Part shown: one piece after another, positions 25,789 to 34,168 of the stretch
Layout of the letters: each line of letters opens with the position of its first letter
Position numbering within the stretch: position 1 is the stretch's first letter
Assembly: GCA_964583605.1 (NCBI GenBank)
Contig: CAZOWL010000001.1
Location: 186,001-250,000 of the forward strand
DNA: 64,000 bases
Reading direction: 5' to 3'
DNA from: CAZOWL01 sp964583605
GTDB taxonomy: Bacteria > Pseudomonadota > Gammaproteobacteria > Chromatiales > Chromatiaceae
Position numbers and translations under genes: made by a program
Notes under the pieces: generated by a model
Databases searched by the model: none
The model's input: the letters and a program-made list of their open reading frames with translations, nothing else
Told to the model about the DNA's origin: nothing

Positions 25789-27480
25789 TTGTCAACAACC
25801 GAAGAAACGCGCAAGGACGTGCTGATCGTCCTGCTGGGTCATTCGTTCGAACCGTTGCTGCAGAGTATCATCGCCTATGCGCCGAAGAAGCTCCTCGTCG
25901 TGTTCGCTACGCGGTACGACCAGGTCGAGGGTGAAGTAAACGGCGAACATCAGCACAAGACCTTCAGGAGCTTGGTTCAGGACGCTCGCCTTGCGGAGCT
26001 GCTTCATCCCCTGTCGCCCCCCGAGGTCATCGACCCGCCCGGGTCCACGCGATCGGATCGGCTAGGGTGGGACGACGCCGTATCCGTCTTCCGGTACCTG
26101 CGCGAGGAGGTCATACCGAGGCTTCGCGGCCAGGACCCTGAATGGTGTGCGCGACACTGCACCATCGACATCACCGGCGCGAAGAAGAACATGGTCAGCG
26201 GGGCCTACCTGTTCGCTGCCTTCGCCGGCATCCCCGTCTCGTACGTCGACTTCGACCTCTACGACGCCGACTTTCAGCGCCCTTACGGCTTCTCATGCCG
26301 CATCGGCGAGCTCGAGAGCCCGGCCGAGGGCTTCCAGCTCGATGCCTGGCAGCGGGTGCGCCGCCACTATGAGCATGCGGCCTACAATTTGATGGAGGCG
26401 GAGCTCAAGGAGATACGCGCTGCCATGCGCAGAAGGCGGGGAAAGCCAACTGAATCGGTTCTCGAAACCATTAAGCCTTTGTTCAAGGCCGATGAAGCGG
26501 AAGCGGTGAAGAGGCTCCAGTTGATGGCTTGCTGCTACGCACGCTGGGCCGAGGGGGATTTTCGCGGCGCTATGGCGGCTTGGTGTAAAGCAAAGAAGGC
26601 CGGCATCGATGAACAGAAGTCGGGCGAGTTACTGCCAACGGCGGTCGTGGAGCTGTGGCGCCTGTGGCCGAAACGCGTCGGGACTGTGCAGATGAAAACC
26701 AACGCCGGGGAAGAGCGATGCAAGCTGCCCGACGACCTTGTCTATCTTGAGACGGGCAAGCAGACAGACGATCAACACATCGTATGCGACCTCTCGAAAT
26801 CCCTATTCGGCAAACCCGAGGAATTCGTTCTCTATGCGCAGGATGAGCTTGAGAAGATCCGTCGACTGATCCGGCACGGCGATGACTTTCGCTCGGCCCT
26901 GCTGCGGGCGGCCGGGCTTAATGAGGTGTTGATGAAGTTCCGTTTAGCACAGGCGTGGCTCCAAGGTAAGGTGCGCGCAAAGCCCGCGGAGCATGATCCC
27001 AGCAATCAAGCTACCGGTTTTCTTGAGCGGACGGCGTTGCAGGCGCAGGCGCCACATGCAGAAAAAGCGCTATTCGAAAAGCTGATGGGCTGGCACCTGA
27101 CAGAGTACACCGCTAAAAAGAGCTTCAAGCGCAACAAATGGTGTTTCGAGATCGTCGAAGATCTCGCGATTACTCCACCCGAAGAAGCCATCAGGCCTGA
27201 CTGTTTGGCAATGGCCCGCAACAAGGCCATCCACTTCACAGTGCCGGTCGCCAAGACGCTCGCCGATAAGGCGCTCCACCTCGTCGAATGGGCGGTCGAA
27301 CGGCTCACGGATGATTTGTCCGATAACGCTGAGAATAAGCCCGCCTTCACGCCCGCGTGGGACACGCCTGAGTCGCGGCCGGGGGTCGATCCGTGGTTAG
27401 CCGCCTTCACGCCCGCGTGGGACACGCTTTGCGATGCCTGCGGCATCGACTTCCTGCCTCCGACCGAAGACCGTGACTGA
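25789..27480 (+). CDS. CARF-HEPN ring-nucleotide-activated ribonuclease (Csm6/Csx1-like, Cas02710-type)
   Basis: 563 residues from a TTG (the start is uncertain; a GTG at 25819 is also possible). Residues ~11-160 form a CARF sensor: VLIVLLGHSFEPLL as first strand and the ligand motif DITGAKKNMVSGAYLFAAF at about 127-145. The C-terminal part contains a HEPN ribonuclease motif R477-NKAI-H482 in a helical setting. CARF-HEPN proteins cut RNA when cyclic oligoadenylate or a related messenger from Cas10 binds the CARF domain. The gene heads the effector operon and overlaps cas10. The last ~45 residues contain AFTPAWDT twice, exactly 20 residues apart, encoded by a 27-bp direct repeat. Confidence 0.85.
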   Translation: MSTTEETRKDVLIVLLGHSFEPLLQSIIAYAPKKLLVVFATRYDQVEGEVNGEHQHKTFRSLVQDARLAELLHPLSPPEVIDPPGSTRSDRLGWDDAVSVFRYLREEVIPRLRGQDPEWCARHCTIDITGAKKNMVSGAYLFAAFAGIPVSYVDFDLYDADFQRPYGFSCRIGELESPAEGFQLDAWQRVRRHYEHAAYNLMEAELKEIRAAMRRRRGKPTESVLETIKPLFKADEAEAVKRLQLMACCYARWAEGDFRGAMAAWCKAKKAGIDEQKSGELLPTAVVELWRLWPKRVGTVQMKTNAGEERCKLPDDLVYLETGKQTDDQHIVCDLSKSLFGKPEEFVLYAQDELEKIRRLIRHGDDFRSALLRAAGLNEVLMKFRLAQAWLQGKVRAKPAEHDPSNQATGFLERTALQAQAPHAEKALFEKLMGWHLTEYTAKKSFKRNKWCFEIVEDLAITPPEEAIRPDCLAMARNKAIHFTVPVAKTLADKALHLVEWAVERLTDDLSDNAENKPAFTPAWDTPESRPGVDPWLAAFTPAWDTLCDACGIDFLPPTEDRD

Positions 27481-29131
27481 ACGGTGGCTGCTGGCCGCGG
27501 AGGCCGACCAGATCCAGGACCTGGTGTTCCGCGCCTCGCGGCTCCGCGAGGTCGCCGGCGGCAGCCAGTTGTTGGAGCGCTTCTGCGAGGAGGCGCCGGA
27601 TGCGGTCCGCGAGCGGATCGCGGGCGAGCGGTTCAACCCGGACGATCTAGTGATTCAACGCGGCGGTGCCTTCCGCGCGCTGTTCGACGACAAAGAGGAA
27701 GCCCGCCGGTTCGGGCGGGAGCTGGCCTACGCGTACCGCCAGCTGACCGGCGGGACAATGACCATTGCCGATCCTGAGCCCTACCAGGAGAGCAAGGATG
27801 GGGCATGGCCAGAGGCCAGCAAGGCGGCCCACACAAAGCTGGTCGCGGCGAAGCGCCGCGGCGCCGCGACCGAAGGCCTGGCCCAGTCCCCCTACTCCGC
27901 CCTCTGCGCCTCCTGCGGGATCGGGCTGGCCACGGCGTACGAGGCACGGCCTAAGGTCCAGGACGCACGCCCCGACTATGTCTGCGCCGACTGTCGGAGC
28001 AAGTTCGGGGAGCTGGAGGGCGCCGAGCTTCGGAAGGCGTTTTTCGATGAGGTCCAGACTTGTATCGGGGACAAAGCATGCAGGCCGCAACAGTCGGTCA
28101 AGGACGCCGACTGGGCCAATGCGATCGGTCAGCTCGACCCGCGACGCTACGTCGCCTATCTGGGCGCCGATGGCAACGGCATGGGCAAGGTGTTCGCCGC
28201 CTGCCCTAGCCCGGCAAGCACGAAGAAGCTTTCCGACGCATTGCGCGACACCCTAAACGCGGCGCTCGCCGAGTCGGCCGCGTGCGCGGCGACCCGGCTG
28301 TGGGACGACCCGGAGCTCAGCCCGGCGCAGCAGGCTGACCTGCCAATGCCGGTGCTGCCACTGATCATCGGCGGGGACGACCTCTTCGCGCTGCTACCGG
28401 CGCGCTTGTCCGTGGCGATCGCGCAGCGGTTCATTCGCCGATACGAAGCGGGCATGCAGGACGCGACCCGGTCACTCACACCCGGGTCTTCGCCGACGAT
28501 CTCGGCGGCTGTCGTGATCTGCAAGGCCAACTACCCGCATACGCTGGCGCGGCGGCGCTGCGAGCTGGAGTTGGGTCGGGCCAAACGCCTCGCCCATCTC
28601 CAGTCTCCCGAGACGCGCTCGGTGCTGGCCATGGCCGTGATCACCGGCAACCAGACAGGCGGCGGCCAGGCGCTCGGCGGGAGCCACGTCGAGGCCACCT
28701 TGTCGCCCTACGTGCTCGGCCCCGCCGCGGCCACCGAGCCTGATCGACTCGACCGGCTGTTCCAGCACCACCAGGCGCTGGAACGCCTGCCGCAGAAGCG
28801 CCGTGCCGAGCTGGCGCGCCTCTACGCCGACATCCCGGCGGACGCCCGCGCCCCAGGGGCGAGGAGTCCGCTCGATGAGGACTGGGCGCCGCGCCTGGAG
28901 GCGCTGCTGGCGCGCGTCGGCCGGGATTCGGCCCTTCGACGCAAGGTCTGTGACGCCCTGAGAGATCTGGGCGACATTCGCAACGCCGACCTGGGCTACT
29001 GGCTCGAGACCGGGCGGCCCTGGCTCGAGGACCGGCGCACCTTCGGCCACGGCATCGGCGATCTGATGCGCCTCTGGCCCTGGCTCGAGGACTTGGATGA
29101 GACGCGGTACAGCTCTGAGGAGCAGGAGTAG
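27473..29131 (+). CDS. cas10: Cas10, HD-less, with GGDD cyclase motif
   Basis: 552 residues from a GTG that overlaps the upstream stop by eight bases (an ATG at 27434 would add 13 residues). Cas10 is the large subunit of type III effectors and makes the nucleotide second messenger. The protein opens directly with the first palm-like part (LLAAEADQIQDLVF, RASRLREVAGGSQLLE); the N-terminal HD nuclease of many Cas10 proteins is missing. A zinc site follows (CASC at 145-148, CADC at 171-174). The active palm has GADGNGMG (233-238) and IIGGDDLFALLP with GGDD at 300-303. Asn replaces the second acid of the usual D-G-D, but GGDD is intact, so cyclase activity is likely and Cas10 DNase activity is not. 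Confidence 0.92.
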   Translation: MTERWLLAAEADQIQDLVFRASRLREVAGGSQLLERFCEEAPDAVRERIAGERFNPDDLVIQRGGAFRALFDDKEEARRFGRELAYAYRQLTGGTMTIADPEPYQESKDGAWPEASKAAHTKLVAAKRRGAATEGLAQSPYSALCASCGIGLATAYEARPKVQDARPDYVCADCRSKFGELEGAELRKAFFDEVQTCIGDKACRPQQSVKDADWANAIGQLDPRRYVAYLGADGNGMGKVFAACPSPASTKKLSDALRDTLNAALAESAACAATRLWDDPELSPAQQADLPMPVLPLIIGGDDLFALLPARLSVAIAQRFIRRYEAGMQDATRSLTPGSSPTISAAVVICKANYPHTLARRRCELELGRAKRLAHLQSPETRSVLAMAVITGNQTGGGQALGGSHVEATLSPYVLGPAAATEPDRLDRLFQHHQALERLPQKRRAELARLYADIPADARAPGARSPLDEDWAPRLEALLARVGRDSALRRKVCDALRDLGDIRNADLGYWLETGRPWLEDRRTFGHGIGDLMRLWPWLEDLDETRYSSEEQE

Positions 29132-29136
29132 GCCCA

Positions 29137-31689
29137 ATGCGGCTGACGTTCGAGATCCGCCTCGCGAGCGACTACCACATCGCGGCCGGCTATGGCGCGG
29201 GCGAGGCGCTCGACTCGGTGCTGCATCGCGACGCCGACGGCCAGCCAGTGATCCGCGGCAGCGCGGTCGTCGGGCTGCTCCGCGACGGGATGCGCCAGCT
29301 CCTGCAGACGGCGCCCGCGCTGCAGGCGCACCTCGCCGCCCACGCCGCCCAGGAGCAGGCCGAGCAGGACAAAGGCGTGCCCGGCGCGGCGGCCCGCGCC
29401 TTCTGTCCAGGCGAGGCGCCGGGCTGCCCTCTGTGCCGGATCCTCGGCACACCAGCGCGCCCCAAGCCCTGGGTCTTTAGCTCCGCTCGGCCGGTCGGCG
29501 CCATGCTGCCAGTGCGGGAGCTGCGCCGGGGATCGAGCCAGCCGGTGACGCGCGTGCAGGTCGACCCGCTCCTGCGTCGGGCGCGCGACGGGCACCTGTT
29601 CGTTCAGGAGGAAGGCAGCCGCGGCTTGGTATTCCGCTTCTCCGCCGAGTGCGCGGACGACGGCCCCGAGGCCCGGCGCGATGCGAGCCTGCTGGTCGCG
29701 GCGGCACGGATGGTCCGCCGGCTCGGCAGCGCGCGGCGCCGCGGACGCGGCGCCTGTCTCTGGACGCTGGTCGCAGCCGAGCCTGCCGGGATCTGGATGG
29801 ACGAAGGCCCTGACTCAGATCTGCCGCGGCCCGAGCCATCCGTGCAAGAGTTTTGGCTCGAGCTGTTCGAGCGCTATTGGCTCGACGGTGAAAGGCCACC
29901 GGCCCAAGATCCCCCCGAGCCATCCCCGCTCGCAGCGAAGACGGAGACTGATCCAGCACTGGTACGGCTGCGCGTGATCCTGCGCGTCGACGAGCCCGTG
30001 GTCATCGCGGAGCGCCCGAGCGCGGGCAACCTCTTCACGGCGCTCGATGCCATACCCGGCACCACTCTCTGGGGTGCCCTGGCCGCACGGGTGGCGCGCG
30101 GCCGCACCTTCGACCAGCGTCGCAAGAGCGGCGAGGCCCTCGTGGACGCCGAAGATTACCGGCGTTTCGTCACACTCTTCTCGCGGGGCGGCCTGCGTCT
30201 CACGCCGCTGTACCCGGCCGAGACCTTCGCCTACGGCAGCGCCCTCTGGCCGCGCTTCCCCGCCCCGCTGGACCTACTGACCTGCAAGCATTTCCCTGGC
30301 TTCGACGGCCGGAGGGACGACCCGGCGCGGCACGGTGCCCGCGGCTGCGCGACCGCCGACACGATCGATGAGGAGTGCCGGGTCTGCCGTGGACCGTTAG
30401 AGCCGGCCCGCGGCCTGCTCACGCTGCAGCGTCTCGGGGGCCTAACGACGACAGGGCCGGGCGTTCAGGAAGAGATGCACCCACGTATCGATCCGACCAG
30501 CCAGCGCGTCAACACCGGCGACCTGTTCGGCTACCAGGCCCTCGCGGTCGGGCAGTTCTTCGTCGGCGAGCTGACCTGCCGCGACGTCGCGACCTGGGCC
30601 TGGCTGCGGGAGCTGGCGGATCTGGACGCCCAACGGGTCGAGACCATGCGGCTCGGCAAGGCGATCCGCCGCGGCTACGGCAGCGTGAGCCTATGGCTCG
30701 AGCCGCTCAACCCAACCGAGCCGACCTTCGCGGCTGGCCTGTCGTTGGAGCGCCGGCTGCCGGCATCACAGGATCCCGCTGGGCCGATCGAGCTCACGCT
30801 CACACTCGTCAGCGACGCTCTGCTGCTCGACCCCTGGGGGCGCGCGATCGGCTCCCTGGCCCACGCCGGTCTCGACGATGCGATTGCCGATGGGCTTCCA
30901 GTCGAGGTCAAAGTGAAACGCGCCTTCTGCCGCACCGGCCTGCTGGACGGCTTCGCCGGTCATCTGGGGCTGCCGCGTTGGCGTGACCGGGTGATTCGGG
31001 CGGGCTCCGCGCTCGGCCTAACGGTATCGCCCGAGCCGGGCGCACCGGCCAGTTGGCTCGATGCTCTGCACCAACGGCTCGCCGAGCTCGAGCACACGGG
31101 GATCGGCCTGCGCAGGGAGGAAGGGCTCGGACGCCTGGTATTCAATCATCCGGTCTATCGCAACTATCAGGACGGCGATCCACGCTCGATCGACATCCCG
31201 CCGGCGCTCCAACCGCGAGATGTCGCAGAGACGCCGGAGGCGATCGGGCAGCGGCTGATCGCGCGCTGGGAGCGGCGTCTCGATGTCGAGCTCGCCGACC
31301 CGGATGTCAGCAGGCACTTTCGTGGTGGGCGCGCGGAGAACTGGCAGGCCGCCGCGCGTTGGCTCAACGCCTGGGCGGACCTGGGCGTGGCGAGCACGCT
31401 TGAGCACCTCGAGGCGCTCGGGCGAGACGATCTGCTGCGGCGTCGGTGGTCGTTGCAGCATGGAGCCAGTGACGATGGAGCGAAGGAGGTACCGCGCAAG
31501 GACTGGTTCTGCCGAGACGGGGGAAGAGGAATGGAGAGACTTGAGCAACTGCTTGTCGAGTGGCGCCGGTTTCCGGAGGCGGAGGCGCTCGACGCGGGGG
31601 CCGTGGAGGCTCTGGAACCAAGCCTGATACGTGCCCTGGCGAGCCGCCTCGACGCGATGGCTGATAGTGAGGTGGAGCTGGAACCATGA
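29137..31689 (+). CDS. fused Cas7-Cas5(Csx10)-helical protein (III-Dv-type Cas7-5-11)
   Basis: 850 residues. Residues 1-~225 are a Csm3-like Cas7: IRGSAVVGLLRDGM, a zinc knuckle (FCPGEAPGCPLC at 89-100) and a basic loop (RRRGRGAC). From ~275 a second RAMP starts (VRLRVILRVDEPVVIAERPS, AIPGTTLWGALAARV), as in Csx10, the Cas5 of type III-D. After about 680 the protein is helical without RAMP motifs, consistent with a fused Cas11 small subunit. The order Cas7-Cas5-Cas11 in one chain is the hallmark of the III-Dv effector described from Synechocystis. It would hold the crRNA handle and the first backbone position and cut target RNA through a Cas7 Asp. ATG with GGAG nine bases upstream; ATGA overlap with the next gene. 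Confidence 0.85.
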   Translation: MRLTFEIRLASDYHIAAGYGAGEALDSVLHRDADGQPVIRGSAVVGLLRDGMRQLLQTAPALQAHLAAHAAQEQAEQDKGVPGAAARAFCPGEAPGCPLCRILGTPARPKPWVFSSARPVGAMLPVRELRRGSSQPVTRVQVDPLLRRARDGHLFVQEEGSRGLVFRFSAECADDGPEARRDASLLVAAARMVRRLGSARRRGRGACLWTLVAAEPAGIWMDEGPDSDLPRPEPSVQEFWLELFERYWLDGERPPAQDPPEPSPLAAKTETDPALVRLRVILRVDEPVVIAERPSAGNLFTALDAIPGTTLWGALAARVARGRTFDQRRKSGEALVDAEDYRRFVTLFSRGGLRLTPLYPAETFAYGSALWPRFPAPLDLLTCKHFPGFDGRRDDPARHGARGCATADTIDEECRVCRGPLEPARGLLTLQRLGGLTTTGPGVQEEMHPRIDPTSQRVNTGDLFGYQALAVGQFFVGELTCRDVATWAWLRELADLDAQRVETMRLGKAIRRGYGSVSLWLEPLNPTEPTFAAGLSLERRLPASQDPAGPIELTLTLVSDALLLDPWGRAIGSLAHAGLDDAIADGLPVEVKVKRAFCRTGLLDGFAGHLGLPRWRDRVIRAGSALGLTVSPEPGAPASWLDALHQRLAELEHTGIGLRREEGLGRLVFNHPVYRNYQDGDPRSIDIPPALQPRDVAETPEAIGQRLIARWERRLDVELADPDVSRHFRGGRAENWQAAARWLNAWADLGVASTLEHLEALGRDDLLRRRWSLQHGASDDGAKEVPRKDWFCRDGGRGMERLEQLLVEWRRFPEAEALDAGAVEALEPSLIRALASRLDAMADSEVELEP

Positions 31690-33509
31690 CCTGTCTGATC
31701 TTCCGCGGCACGCTGCGCGCCCGCACCGCGATCCATCCTGGCGCTGGGCTGGGCGAAGGGGTCGCCGACAAGGCCGTGCGACGGGATGCATCGGGCGACC
31801 TGCTGATCCCCGGCACGGCGATCGCCGGTGTCCTACGCGGTCTGGCGACCCGCCTCGCGCCGGACTTGGGAATGGACCCCTGCAAGGCGATCCAGCAGCA
31901 GCCGGATACCGAGCACCCTTGCGGCTGCCCAGTCTGCGACCTCTTCGGCGAGATTTATCCCGACGCGGACAACGGGGCCAGCGGAGCGGCATCGCGGCTA
32001 CTGTTCTCGCACGCGAAGGCCGAGCTGCCCGATGGGGCGACCACGACCGTGCGCGACGGTGTCGGGATCGGCCGGCGCAGCGGCACCTCCGCGAGCGACG
32101 CGGCCGCCAAGTTCGACTACGAGGTGATCCCCGCCGGCACCAGCTTCCAGCTCCGCATCGAATGGGACCGGGGTCACGCCATTGGGATGGACCAGGGACA
32201 CGCAATGCTGCTTGCGGCCTGCATCGAGGAGTGGCGGCGGGGCCGCATCTGGCTCGGCGCCGCAGCCGCGCGCGGGCTCGGGGCCCTCGCTCTCGAAGAT
32301 CTGACGGTCATGCGGCGCGATCTCTCGAAGCCGGATCACCTGATGGCCTTCCTGCGCAACCACGCCGGGGGCAGCGAGGAGGACTGCCCCGGCTGGCTGG
32401 ACAATCATGTCCGGGACGCGCGGCAGCGCCGCGTCGACAAGGAAGTGTGCACCGATGGCGCATTGAGAACGTTCGCGCACTTGCGGTTCACCCTGCGCTT
32501 CGACGCCCAGGTGCTGTTTCACGATCACGCCATGGCGGTGCGCACCGGCTTCGATCACGCCCCATTGGTCGAGCTGTCGCGGGACGCACGCTGCCTGGTG
32601 CTGCCCGGTGCGTCCCTGCGCGGCGTGTTGCGCAGCCAGGCGGAGCGCATCGCCCGGACGCTGACGACACTCGATGTCGAGGGCTTGGACGAATTCGGCG
32701 CGCGCTGCCCGTGCTGCGACCCGAACGCCCGCCCGGCTTGCGCAGACGCCACCGGGACTCCCCTCGCCGCCTGCGCCTCCTTGGCCGAGGCCGCGGCACA
32801 ACGCGCCGTCTCGAACAGGGAGAAGAAGCCGGAGGTCAAGCCAGGGGATCTCTGCCTCGGCTGCCAGCTCTTTGGCAGCACGCGCTTCGGCAGCCGGCTG
32901 CGGGTCGAAGGAGGATCCTCGGCCCTGCCCGATGAAGACCCGACGCAGATGCGCGATTTCGTCGCGATCGACCGCTTCACCGGCGGCGCCAAGCACCAGG
33001 CCAAGTTCGACGCGCTGGTCGCCAACGGCCAGCCCGAGTTTCAGGTGAGCCTGTCGCTGGAGAACCCGGAGGAGTGGGAGCTCGGCTGGCTTTACCTGGC
33101 CCTGCGCGACCTCGTCGAAGGCATGGCCTCGCTCGGCTTCGGTGGTGCCAAGGGCTTCGGCCGCGCGACGTTCGTCGACGCCACGCTGACGCTCGGTCGT
33201 ATCGCGTCGAAAGAGGATTTCGGCGTGCCCACCGAGTGCTTCAGAGATCCCGATGTGCTTTTCGACACGGCGCGCTTCCGATGGAACGACGCGGACGAAC
33301 GCAGGACATTCGCCGCGCCACTGCAGCAATGGGTCGACGCCTTCCGCGCCCGATGCATCGACATCGGTGGCAAGACGGCGTTCCGCCGGGGGGATGCGTA
33401 CCGGCTCAGCGGCGACCACTATTTCCGCCCCATTGATCACGGCAAGCCGAGCCTTGCCGAGCTCTATCCAAAGGTCTGGAAACCAGCCACCACGCTGGAG
33501 CAATCATGA
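31686..33509 (+). CDS. double Cas7 (two fused Csm3-like RAMP domains)
   Basis: 607 residues with two Csm3-like units. Unit 1 (about 1-235): RGTLRARTAIHPGAGLGEGV, IPGTAIAGVLRGLA, zinc knuckle CGCPVCDLFGEIYP, and a late LGAAAARGLGALAL loop. Unit 2 (about 260-540): LPGASLRGVLRSQAERIA, an expanded zinc region (CPCCDP and CLGCQLFGSTRFGSRL) and GFGGAKGFGRATF. It corresponds to the Cas7-2x subunit of III-Dv effectors and would form two backbone steps along the crRNA, each with an RNA-cleaving acid. Overlaps the genes on both sides by four bases. Confidence 0.88.
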   Translation: MTCLIFRGTLRARTAIHPGAGLGEGVADKAVRRDASGDLLIPGTAIAGVLRGLATRLAPDLGMDPCKAIQQQPDTEHPCGCPVCDLFGEIYPDADNGASGAASRLLFSHAKAELPDGATTTVRDGVGIGRRSGTSASDAAAKFDYEVIPAGTSFQLRIEWDRGHAIGMDQGHAMLLAACIEEWRRGRIWLGAAAARGLGALALEDLTVMRRDLSKPDHLMAFLRNHAGGSEEDCPGWLDNHVRDARQRRVDKEVCTDGALRTFAHLRFTLRFDAQVLFHDHAMAVRTGFDHAPLVELSRDARCLVLPGASLRGVLRSQAERIARTLTTLDVEGLDEFGARCPCCDPNARPACADATGTPLAACASLAEAAAQRAVSNREKKPEVKPGDLCLGCQLFGSTRFGSRLRVEGGSSALPDEDPTQMRDFVAIDRFTGGAKHQAKFDALVANGQPEFQVSLSLENPEEWELGWLYLALRDLVEGMASLGFGGAKGFGRATFVDATLTLGRIASKEDFGVPTECFRDPDVLFDTARFRWNDADERRTFAAPLQQWVDAFRARCIDIGGKTAFRRGDAYRLSGDHYFRPIDHGKPSLAELYPKVWKPATTLEQS

Positions 33510-34168
33510 CGATGAGCTCGGATCAAATCGACATCAGGGAATTTATCCGCAAGCTCCCGCAGCCGCAGATTGGGCCGGCCCAGCTATGCATACTCGGCGG
33601 CAGGATCGATGCGAACGACGAGCCGCTCCGCGCCTTAATGCATTGCTTTGCCGACGCATCACTGGCGTTTGCGCTCTGGGAGACGTCCGAGAACATCGAG
33701 CTAACACGCCTCGACGGCCTGCCAGCGCCGCGATCGAGCGCCTGGCTGCTGGAGCGTGCAAGATTGTTCGGCGCCGACCCCGACAACCCCAATGAGGGCG
33801 CCGCAAATCCGCCAACGCAGGGCGGCGACCTGGAGCTGCGCCGCGACGGCGAAACCCTCCGTTGGCGCTTCGTCGGCGCAGCAAACGGCGCGATCGAACA
33901 AGCGCTGCAATCGGCCGGTATCCAAGCGGAAGACTTCTGGGCTCAGCACTCCCCCGACACGCGACTGCGAGCATTGCGGAGAAAGATGCTGCTCTGGGGC
34001 GAATACAAACCAGACGTTGGCAACTTTGTCGACCCGCGCGTGGGCTGGGCGCGGCTGAATTACCCGGTCGCGGCCGCTGGCAGCCGCGTGCAGATCGACT
34101 ATCTGGAATTAAGCGACGATGAAGCGCCAGCCTTCGTCTGGTGGCTCGGGGTGAGTAGGCATGCGTGA
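33506..34168 (+). CDS. csx19: Csx19-like type III-D subunit
   Basis: 220 residues. The C-terminal part has the pattern of Csx19 proteins, which occur only in type III-D operons: RRKMLLWGEYKPD followed by GWARLNYPVAAAGSRV. The N-terminal half is unremarkable. Csx19 binds the effector near the Cas10/Cas5 end. It sits exactly where expected, between the double Cas7 and the large Cas7, with an ATGA overlap upstream and an eight-base overlap downstream. Identification rests mainly on context and this short motif. Confidence 0.7.
   Translation: MTMSSDQIDIREFIRKLPQPQIGPAQLCILGGRIDANDEPLRALMHCFADASLAFALWETSENIELTRLDGLPAPRSSAWLLERARLFGADPDNPNEGAANPPTQGGDLELRRDGETLRWRFVGAANGAIEQALQSAGIQAEDFWAQHSPDTRLRALRRKMLLWGEYKPDVGNFVDPRVGWARLNYPVAAAGSRVQIDYLELSDDEAPAFVWWLGVSRHA

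Noticed and set aside
31998..33503. 501-residue open frame antisense to the double Cas7
   Set aside because: Shadow of a clear RAMP gene in GC-rich DNA.
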